Below are positions 26,211 through 35,938 of a DNA stretch of 64,000 nt, in pieces. The notes under the pieces were generated by a model, which did not search any database, had not been told where the DNA came from, and was given only the letters and a program-made list of their open reading frames with translations. The position numbers were made by a program, and so were the translations under genes. The stretch comes from an uncultured Wenzhouxiangella sp. GTDB lineage: Bacteria; Pseudomonadota; Gammaproteobacteria; Xanthomonadales; Wenzhouxiangellaceae. The stretch is taken from positions 62,001 through 126,000 of the forward strand of contig CAJXNL010000003.1 of assembly GCA_913057195.1 (NCBI GenBank). The letters run 5' to 3'. The stretch's first letter is position 1, and each line of letters begins with the position of its first letter.

Positions 26211-28094
26211 TCAGCCCACCAGACGAACCACCTTGTCTTGAGCATCATCATGACGCTTCGCCAGCTGCGGCACCATGGTCAACAGCAAGCCTGACAACGC
26301 TTCGGTGTCATAACTCTGACATGCCCGCTCGGCAGCCCCCATGTGCTCCACAATGGTGGCCAAGCGCTGTGGCTTGAGGTTCGCGCGCGATAAAAAGATT
26401 TTTTCGTGCTGCGTTTTAGCGTGTGGCTCGTGCGCATGGAACAACTCTTCAAACAGCTTCTCACCCGGTCGCAGGCCGGTATAGACAATCTCGATGTCTT
26501 GCCCGGGCTCTTTGCCGGCCAGGCGAATCAACTGCTCTGCAAGATAACTGATGCGCACAGGTTCCCCCATATCCAGCACAAAGACCTCACCGCCCTCGCC
26601 CAAAACACCCGCCTGTAGAATCAATTGCCCGGCTTCGGCAATGGTCATGAAATATCGCGTGATATCGGGGTGTGTGACTGTCACTGGCCCGCCTTGACGA
26701 ATTTGTTCATTGAATAGGGGGACAACTGAGCCAGTCGAATTCAGCACATTGCCAAATCTGACCGTGATGAAACGCGTCGCCGAGGCTTGATTGACATGCT
26801 GGCAATACAGCTCAGCGATACGCTTGGTGGCGCCCATCACATTCGACGGATTGACCGCTTTATCGGTGGATATCAGAACAAAGGTATCCACCCCATGAGC
26901 AATGGCCGCATCTGCAAGGCGTTTGGTGCCCAATACGTTATTTCTAAACGCCTCTCGCGCTTGATTTTGAAGCATGGGCAGATGTTTATACGCCGCCGCG
27001 TGAAACACCACATCGGGCTGCCCCTTTTGCATCACCCGGTTTAGGGTGGCTGAATCACAGACATCACCGAGGACCGTCTCAACAATCAAATCTTGAAATT
27101 CACTCTGCAATCGGTAATCCACCCGATAGAGGTTGTACTCGCAACTGTCCAGGATCACGAGCGCCGCGGGATCCAGTCGGGCAATCTGCCGACACAGCTC
27201 CGCGCCGATGGATCCGCCACCTCCGGTGACCAACACACGCCGACCGGCCAGCCCCGCACGCAGCCCATCCCAGTCCAGAGAAATAGGATCTCGACCCAAT
27301 AAGTCTTCAATGGCCACTGGCTTGAGGTCATCAAAACGAGTGAGGGTGGCACCCAGTTGCTTCAACGTTGGCAGTGTCTTGAAGTCAACACCTGCCGCCT
27401 CGCAGTGAGAGACGATGCGTTGCATTTGCACATTGGTGGCCGATGGAATCGCAATGACCACCAGATCAATGGCAGCCTCACGGCAGACTCTCGGGAGGCG
27501 AGTGATTCGACCGAGCACGGGCAAGTCCGACACAAGCTTGCCTTGGAGCGCCTCGTCATCATCCAAATAGCCCACGACATCGTATTCCCCCCGGCGCCGC
27601 AGCTCAGGAAGGAGCCGCTGGCCCGATCGACCTGCACCCAGAATCAGGGTGCGCTGCGTGACCCGGCGCTGATGAACTTCCGAGCGCATGTCCTTGAGCA
27701 TTCGGTAAGTCAGCCGCGGCAAGCTCAGCAACAGCAGCAGTAAGGCTGGGAAGGCCCAAACCACCAGCAGCATGGTCTCGAGCGACACGTCTAAGAGCAA
27801 CATTACGCTGATGCCTGCCACCGCACCCAGAATCGACGCTCTGAGTAGATTCCCCAAATCAGGAAGCGACGCGAAGCGCCACACACCCCGGTATAGGCCT
27901 GCGCGCCACTGCAAAAACCCCTGAATAATCAAAATCAGATTCACTTCAACGGCAAGCTGCTGCCAACTGAAGTCGGCCCCACCAATCAAAGACGCAGACA
28001 AATAGCGGGCGGTCACCCAAGCCGCCACGAGCACTAGGAAATCGTGAGCGATCACCCAGACCCGTCTATTCAGTCCCATTCCAGAATTTCCCAT
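26211..28094 (-). CDS. UDP-sugar 4,6-dehydratase, WbpM/CapD family
   Basis: A membrane-bound nucleoside-diphosphate sugar dehydratase of 627 residues. Four N-terminal transmembrane helices are followed by a CoA-binding-like Rossmann domain (LILGAGRSGQRLLPEL) and a catalytic SDR domain with GGGGSIGAELCRQI. VLISTDKAVNPSNVMG carries the conserved Asp-Lys of this family, in which the usual active-site Tyr is replaced. It makes UDP-4-keto-6-deoxy sugars for O-antigen, glycan or flagellin modification. ATG 28094 is chosen over an earlier start because it follows the upstream stop by seven bases. A WecA/WbpL-like initiator gene lies directly upstream. Confidence 0.88.
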   Translation of the reverse strand: MGNSGMGLNRRVWVIAHDFLVLVAAWVTARYLSASLIGGADFSWQQLAVEVNLILIIQGFLQWRAGLYRGVWRFASLPDLGNLLRASILGAVAGISVMLLLDVSLETMLLVVWAFPALLLLLLSLPRLTYRMLKDMRSEVHQRRVTQRTLILGAGRSGQRLLPELRRRGEYDVVGYLDDDEALQGKLVSDLPVLGRITRLPRVCREAAIDLVVIAIPSATNVQMQRIVSHCEAAGVDFKTLPTLKQLGATLTRFDDLKPVAIEDLLGRDPISLDWDGLRAGLAGRRVLVTGGGGSIGAELCRQIARLDPAALVILDSCEYNLYRVDYRLQSEFQDLIVETVLGDVCDSATLNRVMQKGQPDVVFHAAAYKHLPMLQNQAREAFRNNVLGTKRLADAAIAHGVDTFVLISTDKAVNPSNVMGATKRIAELYCQHVNQASATRFITVRFGNVLNSTGSVVPLFNEQIRQGGPVTVTHPDITRYFMTIAEAGQLILQAGVLGEGGEVFVLDMGEPVRISYLAEQLIRLAGKEPGQDIEIVYTGLRPGEKLFEELFHAHEPHAKTQHEKIFLSRANLKPQRLATIVEHMGAAERACQSYDTEALSGLLLTMVPQLAKRHDDAQDKVVRLVG

Positions 28095-28101
28095 TGCTGC
28101 C

Positions 28102-29130
28102 CTAGCCTTTCTGTTTTGGCATGCCTGCCTGTTGTTGTGTTTGCCACCACCCAAATGAAATCGTGGCGTACACCATTGCCCCAAACCAAGCCTCCAGGTG
28201 TGGCCACCTTATTGCGGCAGCGACCATCGGCAACACCCAAATCACGTTGATGCCGATGAACACCATCAACAGTTGAGCATGGCTCAAGCCCCCTGCAATC
28301 AAGCGTTGAAAAGCATGAGATGCATGCGGAGTATACCATCTGTGCCCCAATATCACCCGGCGGAGAAGCGTTGCCGTCGCATCCACCACAAACAAAGCGG
28401 TCAACATCATGCAAATCACAATGGAGATTTGGCCACTGGCCACGGCCTGATAAGCCAAAAGCGCCACGGCGCCACCAACCACATACGATCCAGTATCGCC
28501 CATGAATACGGATGCGATGGGCCGGTTCCAAACCAAGAAGCCCCCGCAAGCCCCCGCCAGTCCAGCCGCCCACCATGCCCAAATCAACTCACCCTGGAGG
28601 GCAAACAGCACCGAAAATCCGAGACCCATCCAGATCCCCTGGCACGCCGCCAGGCCATCTGAACCGTCCATGAAATTGTGCAGATTCATCAACCACACCA
28701 CCGCAATGCAACCCAGGGTGGTCCAAACCCACTGACCCGGGACTACCACTGACCCCACCGAAACCCCATCGATGGGCCCAAGAGCCAACACCAGCAATAA
28801 GCCTGCAGCGAATTGGCCCGCCAAGCGCCACCGAATCGGGCGCGGCTGACGGTCCTCTAACCAACCCAAACCGGCCGCCATGGCCAAAAACGCCAGCAGC
28901 ATCACCCCTTGGATTTCAGTCTCGAAGACCGGCAACTGAGAGGCCCCTAAGCCCAGTAGCGCCAGGGCAATAAGCGCCCCGCCGCCTCGGGGTGTCGGTT
29001 GGCTGTGCAAGCGTCGGCTCGGGCCGGGCTGGTCAACCATGCCCTGGCGCTCAAGCCAACCCATCCATGGGCGCATCCCGAGGGCGACCGCAGCCGCACC
29101 GATGACGCCCGCCCACCACCACGGCATCAT
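28102..29130 (-). CDS. Undecaprenyl-phosphate sugar-1-phosphate transferase, WecA/WbpL-like
   Basis: A 342-residue polytopic protein of glycosyltransferase family 4 (MraY/WecA type). It starts glycan synthesis by moving a HexNAc-1-phosphate onto undecaprenyl phosphate. Visible motifs are RRLHSQPTPRGGG near residue 40, the Mg-binding NFMDGSDGLAA, and VFMGDTGSYVVG. The frame extends further upstream, but ATG 29130 just after the lapB stop is the natural start. Together with the WbpM-like dehydratase downstream it forms the two-gene end typical of O-antigen loci. Confidence 0.88.
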   Translation of the reverse strand: MMPWWWAGVIGAAAVALGMRPWMGWLERQGMVDQPGPSRRLHSQPTPRGGGALIALALLGLGASQLPVFETEIQGVMLLAFLAMAAGLGWLEDRQPRPIRWRLAGQFAAGLLLVLALGPIDGVSVGSVVVPGQWVWTTLGCIAVVWLMNLHNFMDGSDGLAACQGIWMGLGFSVLFALQGELIWAWWAAGLAGACGGFLVWNRPIASVFMGDTGSYVVGGAVALLAYQAVASGQISIVICMMLTALFVVDATATLLRRVILGHRWYTPHASHAFQRLIAGGLSHAQLLMVFIGINVIWVLPMVAAAIRWPHLEAWFGAMVYATISFGWWQTQQQAGMPKQKG

Positions 29131-29131
29131 C

Positions 29132-30340
29132 TCAATCGCCCCAAGGTCCAGCCACCAGGCGCGTGCTGCCCCACTGCCGACAGCTTGGGCAGCACCAATG
29201 ATGCTGACTGCTGCTGTAGCCACATTCTTTACACCGATATCGAGGCTGCGCCTCGCGCAATCGGGCCATCAGTTGACCAATCATTCCCGGATCCACCGAA
29301 GCCAGAGTGCGTCCGTGTTGCGCCAAAAGGTCCACAAGCGCCTCCAAGCCACGGATGGTGGGATGATTCTCCAGGCCCTTGACCAAAACCGACACGCCCT
29401 CATCCACGTCGGATCGGGCCCGTAGGTTGGCCAGCATGATGGTGGCACTGGACAGGCTGTTTAGATCAACAAACTGCTCAAGCCAAGCTTGCAGCGCTTG
29501 TAAGGTGCCTTGGTTTTGGTGACAAGCCATGAGGTGCTCTGAGATCAACACAAAGCTTTGCGGGTCTTTTTCGCAGGCCTGCTGGAAATGCGCGATGGCC
29601 TTATCGGGCTCATCATTGGATTGAGCCATGTGGCCAGCCACAATGTGGGCTCTGGGATGATCAGACTGATACCGCCTGGCCTGCCGCAATGCCTTCTGTG
29701 CCTGTGCGGCATCGTTCTGGCGCAGTGCTTGCTCGGCCAGTTCACAATAGAACTGAGCCAGCAAGGCACCGGTCTGGTCGGGTGCCTCGGCGTGGAGATG
29801 CTGGGCTTGCTCTATGGCCTGTGGCCAGTCTTTTTCTTGCTGGTAGATGTCCAGAAGCTGTTGAGCGGGCTGATTGTCCCCCGGCTGTCGCTCAACCAGC
29901 TGGCTGAACAAACGCTCGGCTCGATCAAGCAGGCCCGCTTTAAGATAATCTCGGCCCAATGCTTTGAGCGCCTGCGTCCTTTGTTCTTCGGTCAAATTGG
30001 GCTGGGCAATGATGTGTTTGTGAAAGCGGATGGCCTTGTCCATCTCACCGCGTCGACGAAACAGACTGCCCAACGCCAAGTGGGTATCAATCACTTCATG
30101 ATTAATGTGCCTGCGACGCGAGGGCCCCCCGTTCGACTTTCGTTCAGCCAACTCCAAAAAAATATCGATGGCTTTGTCAGGCTCCTCATTGAGCAGGTAG
30201 TTAAGCCCCCGAAAGTAATGATTGGAGACCCGTTCCTCGCGCCGCCGCTCGCGACGAAACTGCCACCGCGCCAACGCCCAGCCCAAGCCCAAGGCAAAAA
30301 ACAGCAGCAAGAATAAGGCAATCCCCTCAGCCATCGGCAT
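29132..30340 (-). CDS. lapB: LapB (YciM), regulator of LPS synthesis
   Basis: LapB is an inner-membrane TPR protein that recruits LpxC to FtsH for degradation and so sets LPS levels. The 402-residue protein has an N-terminal membrane helix (IALFLLLFFALGLGWALA) and about nine TPR repeats. A C-terminal rubredoxin-like zinc site follows, with CKECG and CPSC near residues 375-392. It is preceded by lapA, as in other gammaproteobacteria. Confidence 0.95.
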   Translation of the reverse strand: MPMAEGIALFLLLFFALGLGWALARWQFRRERRREERVSNHYFRGLNYLLNEEPDKAIDIFLELAERKSNGGPSRRRHINHEVIDTHLALGSLFRRRGEMDKAIRFHKHIIAQPNLTEEQRTQALKALGRDYLKAGLLDRAERLFSQLVERQPGDNQPAQQLLDIYQQEKDWPQAIEQAQHLHAEAPDQTGALLAQFYCELAEQALRQNDAAQAQKALRQARRYQSDHPRAHIVAGHMAQSNDEPDKAIAHFQQACEKDPQSFVLISEHLMACHQNQGTLQALQAWLEQFVDLNSLSSATIMLANLRARSDVDEGVSVLVKGLENHPTIRGLEALVDLLAQHGRTLASVDPGMIGQLMARLREAQPRYRCKECGYSSSQHHWCCPSCRQWGSTRLVAGPWGD

Positions 30341-30349
30341 GCCCCACGA

Positions 30350-30568
30350 TTACCGACGCTTTTTGAGACGCATCCAGCGAGTGAGCACGCTCAACACCCA
30401 CATCACCGTCCCACCGGCAGCAAATGCAGCCACCAACAAAGCGCCAAGCGGGCCTTGACCCTGCACCCAATAAAGATCGAAACTGACCTCGTCAGGATTG
30501 AGAACGCCCACCAACAGGCCAAACGCCAGCGCCACAAACACCAGCACAAGCAACAGCCACCGAAACAC
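30350..30568 (-). CDS. lapA: LapA family inner-membrane protein
   Basis: A 72-residue protein with two transmembrane helices and a basic cytoplasmic C-terminus (MRLKKRR). NPDEVSFDLYWVQGQGPLG between the helices is the conserved LapA loop. It is thought to work with LapB in LPS assembly. The start is GTG 30568 with GGTGAG just upstream. Nine bases separate it from lapB. Confidence 0.9.
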   Translation of the reverse strand: MFRWLLLVLVFVALAFGLLVGVLNPDEVSFDLYWVQGQGPLGALLVAAFAAGGTVMWVLSVLTRWMRLKKRR

Positions 30569-30597
30569 GACTCACCGCCCCCAGTTGGGTGACTCAA

Positions 30598-30627
30598 ACC
30601 GCCCGTGCTTCGATACTGTCGGGCGGT
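30598..30627 (-). terminator. Hairpin between ihfB and lapA
   Basis: An eight-base perfect inverted repeat, ACCGCCCG (30598-30605) and CGGGCGGT (30620-30627), has a 14-base loop. It touches the ihfB stop codon. Only three T follow in the direction of transcription, so it probably attenuates or protects the 3' end of the ihfB message and does not fully stop transcription into lapAB. Confidence 0.4.
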
Positions 30628-30944
30628 CAGCCATCATTGCATGATGGGTCGCTGCTGGCCTGACTGGGCTGGTCGACGCGGATTCTCAATGCCTTGCCGG
30701 GCTTAAAATGCGGCACATACTTCGCCGGCAAGGCCACGGCCTCACCGGTTTTGGGGTTGCGTCCAACGCGCGGCGGGCGGTGATGGAGCGCAAAACTGCC
30801 AAAGCCACGGATCTCAATGCGATGTCCACCTGACAACGCGCCGCTGAGCTCATCAATGATCGCTCTGACAGCAAGCTCAACGTCGGCATGGCTCAAATGC
30901 GTTTGATTTGAAGCCAGTTTTTCGATGAGCTCAGATCGGGTCAT
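30627..30944 (-). CDS. ihfB: Integration host factor subunit beta
   Basis: A 105-residue HU/IHF-fold protein. With IhfA it bends DNA at specific sites for transcription, replication and recombination. The beta-arm segment [20 protein letters not shown] carries the intercalating proline in GRNP. The N-terminus [11 protein letters not shown] is typical of IhfB. It lies ten bases downstream of rpsA, the conserved arrangement in the class. Confidence 0.96.
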   Translation of the reverse strand: MTRSELIEKLASNQTHLSHADVELAVRAIIDELSGALSGGHRIEIRGFGSFALHHRPPRVGRNPKTGEAVALPAKYVPHFKPGKALRIRVDQPSQASSDPSCNDG

Positions 30945-30954
30945 TCAAGACACC

Positions 30955-32625
30955 TCAGTCTTTATCGAGCTGCTCTTTGAGCAGGTCACCCAAAGACGTG
31001 CCCGAGCTCGTGGATCGACTTTGATATTGATCAATGACCCCCGCCAACTCATCATCATCTTTGGCTCGGACAGACAACGTCAGCTGCCGGGTCTTGCGGT
31101 CGATGGAGACAAACTTGGCCTCGATCTCGTCGCCCACAGACACCACTTTCGACGCGTCGTCAACCCGATCAATGGATAAGTCATTGGCCTTGATATAACC
31201 TTGAACGCCCTCAGCGATATCAATCACTGCACCCTTAGCATCCACCTCACTGACTTTGCCTTTGATCACGGAACCTTTCGGGTGATCAGCCATGAAACTG
31301 GCGAAGGGGTCTTGGTCCATCTGTTTGATGCCGAGCGAAATGCGCTCGCGCTCGGGATCCACCGCCAACACCACCGCTTCAATCTCATCGCCTTTTTTGT
31401 AATCGCGAGCGGCTTCCTCGCCACTGTCCATCCAAGACACATCAGATAAATGAATCAACCCATCAATCCCCCCTTCGAGACCAATAAAGATCCCAAAGTC
31501 GGTGATTGACTTAATCGCGCCAGTGACTTTGTCGCCTTTGTTGTACTGTGCCGCGAAAGCCTCCCACGGATTGGGCTGGCATTGCTTCATGCCCAGCGAA
31601 ATCCGGCGACGTTCTTCGTCTACATCCAGCACCATGACTTCAACTTCCTGGCCGACGTGGACCACTTTGGCCGGATTGACGTTTTTGTTGGTCCAATCCA
31701 TTTCAGAAACGTGCACCAGCCCTTCTACGCCGTCTTCAATCTCGACAAAACACCCATAGTCAGTGATGTTGGTGACTTTGCCAAACAGCCGCGCGGTGGG
31801 CGGATAGCGCCGATCGATATCGCTCCAGGGATCTTCGCCCAGCTGTTTTAAGCCAAGCGATACGCGCATCCGCTCACGATCAAACCGCAAGACACGCACT
31901 TCCAGCTCATCGCCAACATCAACAATTTCCGATGGATGCCGCACGCGCTTCCAGGCCATATCGGTAATGTGAAGCAGGCCATCAACACCACCCAGATCCA
32001 AAAACGCGCCGTAGTCGGTGAGGTTTTTGACAACGCCTTTGACCACAGCCCCTTCAGCCAGGCGATCCAGCAAGTCATCACGTTCTGCCGCGTACTCATG
32101 CTCAACCACAGCGCGGCGACTGACCACCAGGTTGTTGCGACGGCGATCCAACTTTATGATCTTAAATTCCAGATCCTTGCCTTCCAAATAGCCAGGATCG
32201 CGGACCGGTCTCACATCCACCAACGACCCTGGCAAGAAGGCGCGGATCGAATCGATGTTGACCGTGAATCCGCCTTTGACCTTGCCCGAGATTTGTCCAA
32301 CCACTGTCTCATCGGCCTCATGCGCCGCTTCCAAGGTTGTCCAGACGCGCGAACGTTTGGCTTTCTCCCGCGACAGCCGCGTCTCGCCGAACCCATCTTC
32401 GATGGCATCAAGGGCCACCTCAACCTCGTCGCCCACGCTCACTTCCAGCTCGCCATCGCGCTGCTGGAACTGGGAGATTGGCACGATGCCTTCAGATTTC
32501 AGGCCCGCATTGATCACCACAACGTCGTCCCGGATATCAACCACCAGTCCATTGACGATGGTCCCAGGGCGAAGTTCACGCTCGGTTAGACTCTGTTCAA
32601 ATAACTCAGCAAAAGATTCACTCAT
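30955..32625 (-). CDS. rpsA: 30S ribosomal protein S1
   Basis: S1 binds mRNA at the ribosome and helps start translation. The 556-residue protein has six S1 (OB-fold) repeats. The first two bind the ribosome ([13 protein letters not shown]...) and the later four carry conserved blocks such as [20 protein letters not shown] and [21 protein letters not shown]. The start ATG 32625 gives [10 protein letters not shown], the standard N-terminus. A frame extension upstream is ignored. No strong Shine-Dalgarno is seen within ten bases, as is known for E. coli rpsA. Confidence 0.97.
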   Translation of the reverse strand: MSESFAELFEQSLTERELRPGTIVNGLVVDIRDDVVVINAGLKSEGIVPISQFQQRDGELEVSVGDEVEVALDAIEDGFGETRLSREKAKRSRVWTTLEAAHEADETVVGQISGKVKGGFTVNIDSIRAFLPGSLVDVRPVRDPGYLEGKDLEFKIIKLDRRRNNLVVSRRAVVEHEYAAERDDLLDRLAEGAVVKGVVKNLTDYGAFLDLGGVDGLLHITDMAWKRVRHPSEIVDVGDELEVRVLRFDRERMRVSLGLKQLGEDPWSDIDRRYPPTARLFGKVTNITDYGCFVEIEDGVEGLVHVSEMDWTNKNVNPAKVVHVGQEVEVMVLDVDEERRRISLGMKQCQPNPWEAFAAQYNKGDKVTGAIKSITDFGIFIGLEGGIDGLIHLSDVSWMDSGEEAARDYKKGDEIEAVVLAVDPERERISLGIKQMDQDPFASFMADHPKGSVIKGKVSEVDAKGAVIDIAEGVQGYIKANDLSIDRVDDASKVVSVGDEIEAKFVSIDRKTRQLTLSVRAKDDDELAGVIDQYQSRSTSSGTSLGDLLKEQLDKD

Positions 32626-32799
32626 GTAACTGCATTTTTCCCGGTGGGCCGTCGCCTGCCTCACGCTCAAAGCGAATGGGCAGAAGCCGACTCTTTCATC
32701 CGCAAAGCCTGGCGGCTTCACTCGTTTAACATCCAAAACAACGCATTGGCCACAGGCCGCTCTACTGCTTTGGTCCTTGTATTCCCTGGCGGTAATTCC
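32626..32799 (-). promoter_or_regulatory. rpsA leader region
   Basis: A 174-base gap between cmk and rpsA. On the minus strand it contains the hairpin AAGCC-GCCA-GGCTT and a purine run GGGAAAAA about 13 bases before the rpsA ATG. It has no clear promoter hexamers. In E. coli the equivalent leader folds and allows S1 to repress its own synthesis. A similar role here is inferred from position only. Confidence 0.35.
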
Positions 32800-33495
32800 T
32801 CAGCTGCGACCCAGGCCTTTTGCCTCGACGTGCGCCATCGCCCGCTCAATCACAGCATCCAGTGACATCGACGTTGAATCAATCACGATGGCGTCGTCGG
32901 CGGGTACCGTCGGCGACACTGACCGCTCTCGGTCGCGCCGATCGCGTTCAGCGATATCACTGAATAAGCGCTCTAGAATAACATCTTCCCCCTTATCCTT
33001 CAACTGCTTGTAGCGTCTGTTCGCCCGCTCCTCAGGGCTGGCGGTGAGGAAAATTTTCAGCTGCGCATCGGGGAAAACCACCGTCCCCATGTCGCGACCA
33101 TCGGCAATGAGACCCGGGGGTTGCCGGAAACTTCTCTGCAACGCCAACAGCGCGTGGCGAACCTGAGCAATGGCGGCGACTTTGGATGCCGTGCGACTCA
33201 CCGCCTCAGACCGAAGTCGATCGTCGACCACCGCACCATCAACCAACACAGATATGCCGCCGCTGTGCGCACGAAAGTGCAGATCCAGATTGCCGCACAA
33301 CGCCACCAGTGGCTCGGCATTCTCCGCACCGAGCCCTCGGTCTTCAGCGGCCAGCGCCACCGCTCGATAGACCGCTCCAGAATCCAACAGATGCCAGCCC
33401 AACGACCCGGCCAAAGCCGCCGACACCGCGCCTTTGCCAACGCCTGAGGGGCCATCGATCGCAATCACCGGCGCGCTTGAGGTGCACTCAGTCAT
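32800..33495 (-). CDS. cmk: Cytidylate kinase
   Basis: Cmk phosphorylates CMP and dCMP. The 231-residue protein begins with the P-loop IAIDGPSGVGKG, carries the CMP-binding LLDSGAVYRA near residue 38, and DGRDMGTVVFPDA in the middle, followed by the lid RANRRYKQLKDKG. ATG 33495 overlaps the aroA stop by four bases, which decides the start against a longer frame. The order aroA-cmk-rpsA is conserved. Confidence 0.96.
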   Translation of the reverse strand: MTECTSSAPVIAIDGPSGVGKGAVSAALAGSLGWHLLDSGAVYRAVALAAEDRGLGAENAEPLVALCGNLDLHFRAHSGGISVLVDGAVVDDRLRSEAVSRTASKVAAIAQVRHALLALQRSFRQPPGLIADGRDMGTVVFPDAQLKIFLTASPEERANRRYKQLKDKGEDVILERLFSDIAERDRRDRERSVSPTVPADDAIVIDSTSMSLDAVIERAMAHVEAKGLGRS

Positions 33496-34814
33496 GCCAG
33501 CCATTCCAAGCGCGCGCCCAAGGCATTCATATCCTCCACAAAGCCCGGGTAGCTGGTTTGCATCCAGTGGGCGTTGCGAATCACGATCGGCGCTTTGGCC
33601 ACCAAACCCAAGACGGCAAACGTCATGGCAATGCGGTGGTCGCCCCCACAATCCACCTCCCCCCCGTCAATCTCACCACCCTGAATCACCGCGCCATCGG
33701 GTCGTTCGATGACATTGACGCCCAGCCGCTCAAGTTGGCTGCACATCTGCGCCAATCGGTCGGACTCCTTGACTCTGAGTTCCTCGGCTTGAGAGAGGGT
33801 GGTCGTCCCGGATGCGGCCGCGGCCAACCCCATGATGATGGGAAACTCATCGATCGCCAGCGGCACCCACTCAGGCGCAATGGTCGCGCCCACGAGCGAG
33901 CCGCCCTGAACATCAACCCGCCCCACCGGCTCGTCACCAACTCGGCGATCAATCGTCGCTTGATAAGTCGCACCCATGGCCCGACAAATGGTCAAAAAAC
34001 CATCGCGGGTGGGATTGAGCCCCACCTGAGTGATCTCAAGCCGAGCACCCGGAACCAGCAGCCCGGCTGCCATGACAAAAGCCGCAGAGCTGATGTCTCC
34101 AGGGACCTCATGGTGCCCCGCACGCAACGCCTGCCCGCCCTCGACACTGACTTGGGTCGGACCATGACGGATCACTTCGACCCCGAATGCCGGCAACAAT
34201 CGCTCGGTGTGGTCTCGGCTCGGTGCTGGCTCTTCAACGGTCGTGGTGCCCTTAGCCGACAAACCGGCCAGCAACAAGGCCGACTTGACTTGGGCGCTGG
34301 CCAGGTTCAACACGTGACGCTTCGCCCGCAGCCGCTGTGGCATCACCGTGACCGGGGCATGTCCATCCGAGGACTCAATCACCGCCCCTTGGGCTGAGAG
34401 CGGATCAATCACCCGAGCCATGGGCCGGCAAGACAACGACCGATCGCCGATCAGGCGAATGGACGCCCCAGCCCAGCCTGCCTCCCCTCCCAGCGCCGAC
34501 AACACCCCCATCATGAGTCGATAGCCCGTGCCAGAGTTTCCAAAATCAAGCGGACCCTCCGGCGGGTGCAAGTCTCCCCCGTGAACCTCGAGATCCCAGC
34601 CATGGTCTCCGCGTGTCCAGTCGATGGTCGCCCCCAGCGCCACCATTGCGCGAGCCGTATTGAGGGTGTCCTCACTGTCTAAAAAGCCCCGAATCGATGA
34701 CTGCCCACGGGCCAAGCCCGTCAACATGGCCAGACGGTGTGAAACCGACTTATCGCCCGGCGGACGGTAAGTGCCGGCCAAAGGTGTGTCAATGGGCGTG
34801 GATTTAAGATCCAT
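33492..34814 (-). CDS. aroA: 3-phosphoshikimate 1-carboxyvinyltransferase (EPSP synthase)
   Basis: AroA joins shikimate-3-phosphate and PEP in the aromatic amino-acid pathway. The 440-residue protein shows PGDKSVSHRLAML at the N-terminus, NSGTGYRLMMG near residue 94, and LRVKESDRLAQM late in the chain. The NSGT/SVSHR pattern is closer to the non-E. coli class of EPSP synthases. ATG 34814 lies two bases past the hisC stop and is preferred to GTG 34829. Confidence 0.95.
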   Translation of the reverse strand: MDLKSTPIDTPLAGTYRPPGDKSVSHRLAMLTGLARGQSSIRGFLDSEDTLNTARAMVALGATIDWTRGDHGWDLEVHGGDLHPPEGPLDFGNSGTGYRLMMGVLSALGGEAGWAGASIRLIGDRSLSCRPMARVIDPLSAQGAVIESSDGHAPVTVMPQRLRAKRHVLNLASAQVKSALLLAGLSAKGTTTVEEPAPSRDHTERLLPAFGVEVIRHGPTQVSVEGGQALRAGHHEVPGDISSAAFVMAAGLLVPGARLEITQVGLNPTRDGFLTICRAMGATYQATIDRRVGDEPVGRVDVQGGSLVGATIAPEWVPLAIDEFPIIMGLAAAASGTTTLSQAEELRVKESDRLAQMCSQLERLGVNVIERPDGAVIQGGEIDGGEVDCGGDHRIAMTFAVLGLVAKAPIVIRNAHWMQTSYPGFVEDMNALGARLEWLA

Positions 34815-34816
34815 GA

Positions 34817-35938
34817 TCACGCCAGACACTGACCCAGGGCATCAAGACAGCGGCTGTTTTGTTCTTGCGTGCCCACGCTGATCCGCAAGGCATTGGGCAA
34901 GCCATAGTTCGCCACCGGCCGGACAATGACACCGAAATGAGCGAGCCGATCAGCCAGCCCTTGGGCGGGCCGATCAAAATGAGTGAGGACAAAGTTGGCC
35001 CTTGAGGGGGTGTAGGCCAAGCCAAGCGCTTTGAGCCCTTCTTCAAGCTGGGCCAAGCCCGCCCGATTGATGTTTTTGCTTTGGATGAGAAAGTCATCAT
35101 CGTCAAGCGCTGCGCGCGCCGCGACAAGCCCCAAGGCATTGACATTAAAAGTGGGTCGAACGCGATTGAGCATATCAGCCACCCCAGGGTTTGACAGCGC
35201 GTAACCAATGCGCAACCCCGCTAAGCCATAGGCTTTAGAAAAGGTGCGGGTGACCACCAAATTCGGAAAAGAAGGCACCCATGAGGCGGCATCACCCACC
35301 TCTTCAGGCTCACAATACTCAGTGTATGCCTCATCCACCACGCAGATCACCTGCGGTGGCAGCGACGCAATAAAATCATGCAGCCGATCGCGTTGCAACC
35401 ATGTGCCTGTGGGATTGTTGGGATTGGCCACAAACACCACGCGAGTGGTCGGCTCGATCGCGGCATACATTGCACGCAGGTCATGACCCAAAGCCATGGG
35501 ATGATCAAGATTGTGGGCAGGCACCACCAGCGCATTGGCGCCCATCATTTGCGTCACAATGGGATAGACGGCAAACCCATACTGTGAAAACACCGCGCTG
35601 GTCTGCTCACTGAGAAAGACCTGTGCCAATAAGATCAACAGCTCATTCGAGCCATTCCCTAAGGTGATGCACTCAGGAGGCAAACCATGTCGCTGTGCCA
35701 AGCGTTGTTTAAGCTCGAACCCATCGGCATCGGGGTAGACATTGAGCGTGTCTAGGTGATGCTCCATGGCGGCACGCGCTTTGGGGCTGGGGCCCAACGG
35801 GTTTTCATTGGAGGCCAGTTTAATCGCATCACTGATCCCCAAAGTTCGCTCAAGCTGCTCGATCGGCTGACCCGGCGTGTAGGGGACCAAACCAGCCACC
35901 CCGGGTCTGATCAAATCACTGTAGTCATGATGCTTCAC
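34817..35938 (-). CDS. hisC: Histidinol-phosphate aminotransferase
   Basis: A PLP fold-type I aminotransferase of 373 residues. SNENPLGPSPKARAAM is the typical N-terminal motif, VANPNNPTGT and VVDEAYTEY bind PLP, and the lysine is in TRTFSKAYGLAGLRIGY. The GTG start at 35938 overlaps the pheA stop as GTGA; the longer frame to 35974 is rejected. Its position in the serC-pheA-hisC-aroA operon suggests it may also act on aromatic amino acids, a known side activity of some HisC2 enzymes. Confidence 0.9.
   Translation of the reverse strand: MKHHDYSDLIRPGVAGLVPYTPGQPIEQLERTLGISDAIKLASNENPLGPSPKARAAMEHHLDTLNVYPDADGFELKQRLAQRHGLPPECITLGNGSNELLILLAQVFLSEQTSAVFSQYGFAVYPIVTQMMGANALVVPAHNLDHPMALGHDLRAMYAAIEPTTRVVFVANPNNPTGTWLQRDRLHDFIASLPPQVICVVDEAYTEYCEPEEVGDAASWVPSFPNLVVTRTFSKAYGLAGLRIGYALSNPGVADMLNRVRPTFNVNALGLVAARAALDDDDFLIQSKNINRAGLAQLEEGLKALGLAYTPSRANFVLTHFDRPAQGLADRLAHFGVIVRPVANYGLPNALRISVGTQEQNSRCLDALGQCLA

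Noticed and set aside
29131-29223. Longer start for the WecA/WbpL-like gene
   Set aside because: The extra 31 residues overlap lapB and lack the membrane-helix start of the family. ATG 29130 directly after the lapB stop is better.
33186-34397. A 403-codon open frame on the plus strand
   Set aside because: It lies antisense to cmk and aroA, both of which have full conserved motifs. Its translation is low-complexity (His, Pro, Arg-rich) with no recognisable domain, as expected from the reverse of GC-rich coding DNA.
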